Shown one piece after another: positions 46,401-56,200 of a stretch of DNA of 64,000 nt. Both the position numbers and the translations under genes were made by a program. Position 1 is the stretch's first letter, and each line of letters starts with the position of its first letter. The stretch spans positions 25,296,001 to 25,360,000 of the forward strand of contig NC_046675.1 of assembly GCF_003369915.1 (NCBI RefSeq), read 5' to 3'. Source of the DNA: Drosophila miranda (Eukaryota > Arthropoda > Insecta > Diptera > Drosophilidae). The notes under the pieces are model-generated. The model did not search any database and was not told the DNA's origin. It saw nothing but the letters and a program-made list of their open reading frames with translations.

Positions 46401-49180
46401 TGGTGTAGAGTAGAGTATAGAGTACTTTTGATATTTGGTTTTTCTTTTTTTTTTACGTTTTCTTTTCTTTTTTTGTGTGTTTTATAGAGAGTATTACAAT
46501 ATACTTGGTTTTTGTTGCACCTTCAGGGAATCAATCTCAATCTCATATCGAAAAGGAAAACTAATCGAATAAATGTCGGTAGTTATAGTAATAGTTGTAG
46601 TAGTAGTAGTAACATCATTAACATAAGTTATACATACATATACATAATGTAAACTAAATGAGAGCATTAGCATGTTAACGTAAAACATAATGAATGCGTT
46701 CCAAGATCACACACCTATAAGTACATATGCTATATGTGACCAATAGGCATACATACATACATATATATGTATAGAAAATACTATATATATATATGCATAT
46801 CATTGGTAAACTTAAATAAACTTTGAGCTCAAGGCTGCTCACTTCTTGTGTCACTTTGTCTTACTTTTTTTTTGGTTTTTGCTTCTTAAACAAACGCAAA
46901 CACACACGAACATGGGCTTAGGCATTATCAGTATATATGATATATAGTATATGTAAATATAGAAAAGTGAAAAAATTCAAGTTGTACAAATGCACGCTTG
47001 GCGGCAGTTCTTGTCCTCGACACAGATTCTTTTGCAAATCATGTGTTTTTGTGTAGCAGTGTTTCTGTGTTAAAAGTTATGGGTTTCCTTCAGTTTTATC
47101 TGTAGTATCAGTATCAGTACCAGTATCAGTATCTGTCGTTCTGTCTTCTGTCAAACTAAAAATGGAAACAATCTTCTATCTAGAATCAGGTGGGGAGGCG
47201 TGTATAACCTTGGTATTTCTCGGATGCCCCTGTCAACGATCGTCTCTTAAATGATGAAGTCTTTTCTTGTATGCAATTGTAATTTGACTTTTATTAATTT
47301 ATTTGGAGCAGATGCAGCTACTAGGGGGAGTGGCCACTCTCGATAAGTTGATGGCCAGCCATAAAGCAGCCAATGAATTATTATTGTTGCAAGAGGCAAA
47401 CAGGCATTAAGCCTTCTCCACACACACCCTCCCTCTTTGTGGCAGGAGGACAGCAACGTTGACAGGAGAACTTACACAGAGTCCGGGGCATGCATTATGC
47501 AGCAATTGCTGTTGTCAACTGACAACGGAGTTGCACAGACCTGAACGGAGTTGCACGGACCCAGGCCCAGGCCCAGAGCCGGAGCAAGGCATCTGCCGCC
47601 TGACAGTAAATTAAGCGGAAAAGTGTGTTGCGGCCATACGGAATGGGGCAACGAGATGGGGCATGGGAGATGGGAGTTGTGGCACAAAAAAATAAGTCTG
47701 CTCCTCTCTGGACGGTGCAGCGGGGGGCACGGGGCAGTGGTACGTGGCACGAGTAGTATTATTTGCTGCAGTCGGAAATAACTCAACCGCAAATGAGATA
47801 AATTGCGCGCACACAGATAATTGCATGGTCGGGCCCCCCGACGAGGCGTTGTGGCATGGAAATGAAATACATTTCACATACGCCGAGCCGCGACGCGCTG
47901 GTTTTTCACTACTTTTTTCCTTCAATTTTCATATGTGTCCTCTCCCCAAAGTATTCGGTCTGTTTGTTAGCCTCTGAGAGAAGGCTTTTTTTGTCGGCCG
48001 CTTGTACAAATATTTATGTGGCTGCCAGCTCAAACGAACGAACGGACAGATGTGTGTGTGTGTAATGGGAAAATATTGCGCATACGCACTGTCTGCTCAT
48101 TAAAGTCGATCGTTGAAGGGACAGCTCGCTCGTACATCTCTTTAGTTGTAGTTGTATTCACATAACGTATACTTCAAAAGTGCTCTCTCTTTCTGTCTCT
48201 CTCTCTCATCAAATCAATATCTTTAACATATAATTATAGATTCTCAAACAGCAGCCATATGGATATTATTCTCTTTAGGGTTTCATCAACTGGAAGCTCT
48301 AAGTGCTCGGGGGAGTTTTTCTCTTAACAATCAATATGGAAAGGGGTAGTCGGTTTCCCATTCTCATGTGTGTATATCTAGATACTTTTTTTAGATTTAT
48401 GTAGTTGCAGTAACTTTTTCTTTGTTGATTTGACAAATGAAAAATTAAGTACAGTCGAAAAATTCGTTATCTTTCTAGGATATAGTATACATTAAGGGGG
48501 GTTCTAGTTCTTCTTACGGATATACATACATATACTTGTGGTATAGGAGTATGTGTAATTGATTTAACTATAAATTTGATTTATGCTTCGATCTCGATTC
48601 GATTTCAGTTGTATCTGTTGCCCGCTAAAGATTGTGACAAGTACATTTAGGCTATTCGTTACTTGCTATGCTTTATGCTATATTTTCGATTCGATTCGAT
48701 TCGATTCGCTAGATCAAGATCTTTATAATTGAATTGTTGCATTATTGTCAGTAGTTTACGTTAATTTACCTCTAAACATATATTCGAGTGGTTACAAGCA
48801 ACATTCAAACGTTTTCTTTATCTTTTGTCTGTTCTCCGATATGATAAGAATAATTGGCTACTCGATATCCTTCGATGCTCCTCCTTACTGCCTCTCCCTG
48901 CTTTCTTCTACTGCATATATTACACACTTACAATCTGTTGGATGATGCTTCTGTATCTGTACACACGACTCCTCCTAATCAGCGATGTGGCAACTTGGCC
49001 AATTTGTAATTGTAATTTTGGCAGGGCACACAAATACCAAACGAGAACAGAAAAATTGCAATTCAATGGGTCCTCGTCCTCATCCTCATCCTCATCCTCG
49101 TCCGCATCTGAATCCTCATCCGTATCTGAGTCCACATCCACATCCTCTGTCCCTACGATCGATAGCAATTTAATTGAGCG
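43455..49180 (-). other. Intron-like stretch, AT-rich
   Basis: No confident exon. A 21-codon cysteine-rich frame lies at 46977-47042 (-), reported as a finding. Tandem TACTGGATTA-type repeats at 46256-46312, (GATTC)n at 48690-48707, and a GAGGAT/GATGAG acidic-codon repeat at 49074-49150 directly after the 49181 stop. Confidence 0.5.
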
Positions 49181-52100
49181 CTAACATTCATATTCCAGTA
49201 TGAAGCTCTCGCCTCCGGCTCCGAGTCCTCCCAGTCCGGGTCCGGGTACGACTCCTGCTGCAGTCACTGGCTTCGCTGTGGCCCTTGCATGTTGCTGATG
49301 CTGATGTGGCAATAGCGTGGCAGATGTTGTTGCCACCGAGCCCGTGCCCTGCTGCGAGGTGGAAGCTCTGCTTAAATTTACTTGTGACAACATTGCGGTT
49401 GCCGTTAATTTGCCATTGTATGCCACTGCCGGAGTCAGTGTGGGCGTCGGCGTGGGCGGACCGTGTCCGTAATAGTTCAGAGCGGAGGTTAGCGGCACGG
49501 CCTGCTGCTGCTGCTGGGTGCGACGTTGCATCTGCTGTTTGGATAGATAATCCGTGGACGTATTTGCCGTGGCCTTGCGCAACGTTATGAAGGTGTCAAA
49601 GTTTTCGGCTGTGGAAGAGGCATTCGAGGTGCTGGAGTTGCGTCGCGGCGCCAAATGCTGCTGCTGTTTGGGGAGATTCAGATTTAGTTTCAGCTGCTGC
49701 TGCTGCGACATTGACGAGTTCGATGAGGAGGAGTTAGATAGCGACGAGGAGTTTACAGAGTGCGCGGGAGGATGCTGTTGCTGATTCGCATAGTATTTGC
49801 GCAAATTCTCCAGCATGTAGCGATTGTTTGCGTTTCCGTTTCCGGTTGCCCCTCCCAATGCAGCTGAGGGTGCTGCTGCTGCTGCTGTTGCTGATGTTGC
49901 TGTCGGATGAAATTGCGGCATGGCAGATGACACTGCTGCTGCTCCTGTAACTGCTGCTGATGCTGCGGTTGGCGTCATCGTTATCTGCTGCTGCTTGCTG
50001 CTGGTGGCATACAGAGCATCGCCACCCAATCCCAGTCCCAGTCCCAATCCGTGTCCCATTCCCAATCCTTGTTCTTGTGGCAGAGCCAAATTGATGACAC
50101 TGCCGGTTGTAGCTGGCATTGCGGTGGCTCCTCCTGTTGCTGCTCCTCCTGCTACTACCCCTGCCATTGGTGGTTGTCGTCGTTCCATCTCCAGTCCATA
50201 GCGGGTGGCAGCCACCTTCCGACCTCCTCCTCCAGCTGCAGTGGCTGCCCCTCGAACTTCTCCCTGATAGCTGCGGGCATAGTGCGCCTCCATCAAGTCC
50301 GCCCGTCGCTGTTTCGTGGCATATACGGCCTCATCCGTGCCATCGTCTGCTCCTCCTCGCCCAAATCCATAGTAGTCGCCGCGCTGGTAGTGCTGCGATG
50401 AGGACAGGGCACGCTCGAATTCGTTGCGACCACGCTGCCGCTGGAAGTGGTCCAGGTAGCTCTCACCGCCGCTGGCAGCTCCGGCCAAAAGGAGATGGTC
50501 TGCCTCGTGGTTCTTATTCAGCGGATGCTCCTCCTCCTCCTCGTCGACTGGGCCTTCTGTGGCACTTGCCAGCTGCTGCTGCTGTCGCTGCAAATGCTGA
50601 TTGAGAGATTGGTAGAATGTGCTTTCGGCCAGATTCTCATTATATGTCGTCGGCTGCTGCCAATCAGCGTCTTCGCATTCGTTGACGCTGACGCGAATTC
50701 GTATGTCCCGGGCCGTATAATCAGGCTCTCCACCGGCAGTAGCAGCCGCCAGCATTCCGCCAGTTACAGCTCCAACATCGTCCGCATCCCCATCGTCATC
50801 GTCGTCGTCGTCCTCGTCGTCGTCGCCGTAGAAAAATCTCGCTGATTTGGCGCTTTCCGCCAGGAGCAGGTCCTCGCTCTCCTCGAGGGCCAGCGCGTAA
50901 CTCGTTAGGTTGTCAAAGTAGTATTCGCACATTTTGTCCGGGTGCTCGTAGCGCAATTTGAATTCCTTCGATTCGCGCGATTCCTCCAGAGCCTGCGGCA
51001 GTGGCTCCAACTGTGGGTGGACGATGGGTGGCAACTCCTTCTCACGCTTTGTCGCTGTTGTTGGGCCACTGAACACGGAGGCATAGTCCGAGCTGCTCAT
51101 CGAGTCCGAATTGAGGGCCGGCGTGCGTCGCGTGGACTTGGAGGCAATGGGCAGTGTACCCAGATTCTCGTAGTTAGCAGGAAGTCCGCCCCCATTGTTT
51201 GCCTGGGATTGGCTGCGCTTGTGGCGTCTTCGCGGCGTCTCCGGCTGAGGATGTGGATGGGGCTGCGTGGCCAAGGCCCTTCGCTGGGAGCCGCTCACGC
51301 GACCCACCGAGTGAGCCGACTGCTTCGTCGTGCTCAGGTGCTGGTCAAAGTTCTCCTCCAGGTAGGCGTCCAGGTAATGGAGGTTCTTGCTCAGATCGAT
51401 CTCAGACTTGTAGCTCTTGTAGATGGTGGCCTGCTTGCAGCGCGACTCGTAGTTGGAGATATGTGCACGGTCGCTGATGAAGCGGAAACTCTCGTCCTTC
51501 GCGAGTGTGTGGAAGCCACTGAACTCGCTGCCAGACCCCCCTTCGGAGCCACTGCTGGTCTTGAAGTTGCGACATTTGTCGCGTATCTTCTGGATGCCCT
51601 GTCGCGTCTTGGCCTGCAGCCGCTCAAAGTAGTTGGCCTTGGCAGCGGTACTGGATGGCGTCTGGGTCTGCAGTCGTGGATGGTAGGCCGTGTGCTGGAT
51701 GTCGTAGCCTCCGCTTCCGGCGGCCCGCATGCTCTGGATGCTGTGCGTGCGATTGGGATAGCTGAGCTTCAGCTTTGGCAGCGATGGTGGGTCCTCGGAC
51801 CTGTGATGGAGTTTCCTCAAGGACAGCTGCTTGAAGATCGCCTTGGATCGCTTGGCCTTGCCAGTGGTGGTTCGTCTATCGTGATCTTGATCAAAGTCCT
51901 GCCGCTCGAAGCGGCGCACAGGGACTCCGTGTAGGTAATGATGATCTGGTGGGGTGGGATTCGGTCTTGACGACTCGAACAAGCGCCGCAGGCCACGTCC
52001 TGTGCGCTGGGGACGCGCACTCCGGGCACTCGTTGCACTTCTCAGTCGAGTATTCACACTCAAAGTGAGGATTTCATCATCGTGGAAGATGGAAAAGGGA

Positions 52101-53020
52101 TTCGTGATCACCGTGGAGCTATCGTTGGCTCCCTGGGATGCTGTTAGACTGCTTACGGATCTAGTCTTAAGGCTAGCGTTACTCGTACTATATCTATTCT
52201 GGCTTATGGCTACTTCCTGCTGCTGCTTACTGTCTAATACAACTACAACTTTGGCTTCATTGTGTTGGTGTGGTTTCTGGGGAAAGTTCTGAGGCACTGG
52301 CACCGGCACCCTTTGTCCCAGATCCGTCTCGGACCGGGAGCGGGCACGGTTGCGCCTCTTCAGGCGTCGCAGCTCCTTCAAGGAGTTACTCTGCTTGCGA
52401 AAGCGATAGAACGGATTGTTAATGCTCAGCCTTTGCAGCAGCAATTGGGTTTCCTCCGGCGACAGGATGGACTCCAGCTGCTGCTGCTGCTGCTGCTTCT
52501 GCTGGATCATTAATTCCTCCGTCTCCGCTTCTTCCTCCTCTTCGTTGGTCACATTCAGATTGAGCAGCTTGGCCGCACTTGGGGGCTTGGGTGCACTATT
52601 CATATTGTTCTCTAGATCTCCGTTACTCTTACTGCAGCTGCTGCTGCTACTTTTGCTACTGTTTAAGGAACCCTCGCTATTGTTGCTACTGTTGCTGTTA
52701 CTGCTACTTTTGTTGTTGCTCTTAATGTTGCTTCTGCTGCAAGTAGTTTTGCTGCTGCTGCTGCTGCCACTTTGGGCAGCTGCCTCTAAAGTATTCGTAT
52801 TCGTATTATCGCTATTGGTCAGTCCCGTTGTCGTCGTTGTGGAGCTCTTGTGGTTGTTGTTGTTATTGTGACACCCAACATGGCTGTCATCCACTTCCGG
52901 TTCGAGTTCGAGTTCTTGGGTGTTGTGTGGGTGTTGGTGTTGGTGTTCTTGGTCTTGGTGTTCGTGTGGTTGTTGTTTCTGATTTTGTTGGTGTTCGTTG
53001 GATTCGCTATCAATTGCCTG
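49181..53020 (-). CDS. 1,279-codon in-frame extension of the Ig receptor tail
   Basis: Open without interruption from the codon after the TAG at 53023-53021 to a TAG at 49183-49181, in the same frame as the tail exon. Starts QAIDSESNEHQQNQKQQ and ends SFILEYEC. Largely disordered: Asn/Ser/Thr runs, poly-Gln, an eight-Asp acidic run (YGDDDEDDDDDDDGDADD) and Gly/Ala-rich stretches. Between them lie denser, probably conserved pieces: LSINNPFYRFRKQSNSLKEL, KAIFKQLSLRKLHHRSE, NYFERLQAKTRQGIQKIRDK, DESFRFISDRAHISNYE, NLHYLDAYLEENFDQHL and KMCEYYFDNLTSYALALEE. The length rules out chance. Entry is by stop readthrough, by a 48-nt intron (53065-53018), or from an internal start; I cannot decide. No enzymatic domain seen. 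Confidence 0.85.
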   Translation of the reverse strand, partial: QAIDSESNEHQQNQKQQPHEHQDQEHQHQHPHNTQELELEPEVDDSHVGCHNNNNNHKSSTTTTTGLTNSDNTNTNTLEAAAQSGSSSSSKTTCSRSNIKSNNKSSSNSNSSNNSEGSLNSSKSSSSSCSKSNGDLENNMNSAPKPPSAAKLLNLNVTNEEEEEAETEELMIQQKQQQQQQLESILSPEETQLLLQRLSINNPFYRFRKQSNSLKELRRLKRRNRARSRSETDLGQRVPVPVPQNFPQKPHQHNEAKVVVVLDSKQQQEVAISQNRYSTSNASLKTRSVSSLTASQGANDSSTVITNPFSIFHDDEILTLSVNTRLRSATSARSARPQRTGRGLRRLFESSRPNPTPPDHHYLHGVPVRRFERQDFDQDHDRRTTTGKAKRSKAIFKQLSLRKLHHRSEDPPSLPKLKLSYPNRTHSIQSMRAAGSGGYDIQHTAYHPRLQTQTPSSTAAKANYFERLQAKTRQGIQKIRDKCRNFKTSSGSEGGSGSEFSGFHTLAKDESFRFISDRAHISNYESRCKQATIYKSYKSEIDLSKNLHYLDAYLEENFDQHLSTTKQSAHSVGRVSGSQRRALATQPHPHPQPETPRRRHKRSQSQANNGGGLPANYENLGTLPIASKSTRRTPALNSDSMSSSDYASVFSGPTTATKREKELPPIVHPQLEPLPQALEESRESKEFKLRYEHPDKMCEYYFDNLTSYALALEESEDLLLAESAKSARFFYGDDDEDDDDDDDGDADDVGAVTGGMLAAATAGGEPDYTARDIRIRVSVNECEDADWQQPTTYNENLAESTFYQSLNQHLQRQQQQLASATEGPVDEEEEEHPLNKNHEADHLLLAGAASGGESYLDHFQRQRGRNEFERALSSSQHYQRGDYYGFGRGGADDGTDEAVYATKQRRADLMEAHYARSYQGEVRGAATAAGGGGRKVAATRYGLEMERRQPPMAGVVAGGAATGGATAMPATTGSVINLALPQEQGLGMGHGLGLGLGLGGDALYATSSKQQQITMTPTAASAAVTGAAAVSSAMPQFHPTATSATAAAAAPSAALGGATGNGNANNRYMLENLRKYYANQQQHPPAHSVNSSSLSNSSSSNSSMSQQQQLKLNLNLPKQQQHLAPRRNSSTSNASSTAENFDTFITLRKATANTSTDYLSKQQMQRRTQQQQQAVPLTSALNYYGHGPPTPTPTLTPAVAYNGKLTATAMLSQVNLSRASTSQQGTGSVATTSATLLPHQHQQHARATAKPVTAAGVVPGPGLGGLGAGGESFILEYEC

Positions 53021-53177
53021 CTAGACTCTAGTGGGCGGTTGTAATATCATTGCAGCCATGCGTACCTTCATTGCCTCCGGCGATCCATGTCCCGGATACT
53101 GTTGCTGTGGATGCTGCGAGGCGGCATGTAGGGCCGCTGCTGCTGCCACTGCCGCAGCAGCCTGCTGTTGTTGCTGC

Positions 53178-53221
<44 letters not shown>

Positions 53222-56200
53222 GTGATGATGGAAGCCGGCGGGCGTCGTGTAAATCGAATCACCTTGAGGGCCACTCGTGCTATCGGAGCGTGATTTCAAA
53301 TCAGCTTTCTCGCTGCGGGGGAATGGGGAAACGAGAAGAAATCGTTAGCCAAAATTGTTTGCCCAAGTGACAATTGTGTGGGTGGTGGTTAAGTGGTTGG
53401 GTGGGGTCTGGTGTGGTCTGGTCTGGTTCGAGGGGTCTTCTAACTGATGCTAGATTCGGTGGCCTATTGGCTGGGATGGTGGCCTTCGGTAGGGGTTTGG
53501 GGTATCTTCTATCGCTGATTGCCAAATTGTATCCCTCACGCATATCTGAATATCTATTTAGTTTTTGTCGCCGTTGCCTCGCTCCAGGCAATTGTTTACT
53601 TGGGGTTTAGGAAATTAGATATTCTCCCAAAATGCTTCCACTTTTGCTTCTCTGAGGAAAATGCTGGCCTGAACTGAAAACGTTGGCCTAAATGAGTTTC
53701 GGTCATGTTTTCAGTCGCATATAAATCGAATATTGTTGTGGCCGTTGGGGCGGAAATTCTAAATCCATTTCCGCCACGTTCATCGTCCCACCGTATTGAC
53801 GTGCCTGGTGCCCCAGAAATGTAGTATGTAGTGTATATTGCGTACTATAGAATTTCATGGAGATGATAGTGTGTGCATTCCATATTTCATAAACAAAAAA
53901 TATAGTAATTTTAAAATGGAAAAACAAGCGGAGGAGCACAGAGGTCTCTGGTTCTAGGGATGGCCCGAACAACCGCTCATAACTCATATTGCACGTACAG
54001 ACAGAGGGGGCAGGGTGTTGGGGACAGGAGGCAGGCAGGCAACAATGAGCGATAGGCTTGCTACCTCTACCTCTACGTCTCTTTCGCTCTGTTGCGCTAC
54101 CAAAACACAGAAAAATACTACCAAAATGGTCTGTACCTAAATGAGGTATATTAGAATTTTGTATTGTATATTGGGTAAAGGAATATTACTGCAAAAATAG
54201 TGTTGTAACTTGAAAAAACTGACAAAAAAAGCTGTAGCTTTCACAGCTTCTACCAGAGAAAACTCATAGTGTGGTACTTAATAATTAAAAGATGATTCCT
54301 AAAGCATGATCTCGGAAAGATATTGCCTCAAAAACCCCCAACTGCAAGAAGCTTTCGGGAAATATACCTCCGAAACTCCTATTCCAACTATTTTCACGCT
54401 AAAGGCCACTACTTTTTCCACCTTTAGTAAGAGTATTCTACCATTCTTTCTTGGCCAAACAAAACAGTTTCGCTTGCCAAAAAGGCAAACCCCTTGCCAA
54501 CCCCTTCCGACCAGGCCCCTACCCGCATATATTGAATATATGAAAAATGTATAATATTTTATGCAGCACACACCTACACGGAGACGCACGGAGATGCAGT
54601 GAAAAGCATTTTTCATTGTTCCTCCCTTTGTATACGTATAGGTGTGTATGTGTGTGTGAGTGTGTGAGTGCGAGTGTGCGTTGTGCCGTATTCGGACAGT
54701 AGGGGCGCATAAATTGGCATGCCAGCGCCACCTGTTGGCTGCCGCTGCATAAAAAAATATATATCAAAATGGTCATTTATCTATGAGAATACGTGTGTTC
54801 CCAGGTTATGTGGGGGTGCAGGGGAGGAAAGGGGTGGCAGGGTGGCAGGGTGTGTACGTATTACGCTTCAACTTACCTGTCTTTATCCGATGATTTATAG
54901 CCAGTGGAACCTGTGCGCGCCGCCATGTGAGAAGTCGAATGGGGGGTAGAAAAATGGGATAAAACAAGAGAGAAAATGTTATATTAGAGTTCTGGCAATA
55001 TGCAAGAATTTATTTCGCCCCAATAGAATGGTGTTTGAAGAAGGGGTTTTGTGTTTGTAAAATAGTAGAAATTAGCTGTGAAACCAGACATGCATATATC
55101 TGTGAACATATTGCCCCAACCCCCCCTCCCCTTGTTACGATTGATAAATGAGCCATCGACTTATTGATTGCGAAACGTGTAAAGTGCTGAGAAATTTTGA
55201 TGGATCTCGAAAGGGGTGTAACTTTAGAGCGTAGCGCGTGTGTTGATGGGTGTCGGGTCGCACTTGAGAGATCTGTCAAACGACATTTGACAACTTGACG
55301 CCAGCTGCAGCAGTCAGTCAGTCACTCACTCACTCTACTCAACAAATTGACAACTTGATTGACAACTGAGAAATTGCGATTAGCCGGTGAAAAGTGTTTA
55401 CAGATCATGTGGATAGGATATATGAAAAGGATGTATGCCCCTCGAATGCCCTTGAGCAAAGGCGAGCAAAAAGTTTATCCATTTCCACTTTTATCCCGTG
55501 GATTCTTTTGTAAATTGTTTTACAATTGTTGAGGCGAAAAAAGTTTTTCCCGCGCACTCTTTTTTCTTTTCTTTTTCTCGTCTGAATTTTGATTTCTAAT
55601 TAGGCAAAGCTCTGGCTTGCCACACAGACGGAGGGCGGAAAAGCGCTAGATGAAATTGCTGTAGCGTCAAACAAAAAGCTGGCCAGAAGACCTTAACCCT
55701 TTTGTGTGCTAACCAGAAGACCAGAAGACAGGACGGAGACGGGGGGGGGGAAGGTTTAACAGGAAACGCAGACTGCGACTGCGACTGCGACTGACCGCAG
55801 GCGTTGGACGCTAATGAATATTTTATGAGATTTATTTGAGTTTCGAGTTTCAAGTAGAAATAAGAGTATTCGCAGCACAAAGGGGAAAGAGGGAGAGGGC
55901 GAGGGCGAGGTAGAGAAGGAGAGACGCATCCCTCTTCTAGGCAGCCATTTTTTCCGCTTTTTCGCTGTTCCTCCCTCTCGCGCATTTCACCGCTTTGTGT
56001 GTGTTTCTGTGTGTCGGCTGCAAGTTTTTGTGTTTTTGCAATTAGTGCGACAGCGGACAGAAGAGGGAAAGAGGTCTGGGGGAAGGTGTGGGATGTGGTA
56101 GGGCAGGCTCTGTAATAAAGAAGGAAGTTTTAATTGTCGCGGCCTTGACAGCATCGCCTCGTAATTAATAGCACAGCTCTGGTCTGATAATTGTTCTGTG

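Noticed and set aside
50942..51934. 330-codon plus-strand ORF
   Set aside because: Antisense of the long tail extension; Leu/Val-rich because of CAG/GAG-rich codons on the coding strand.
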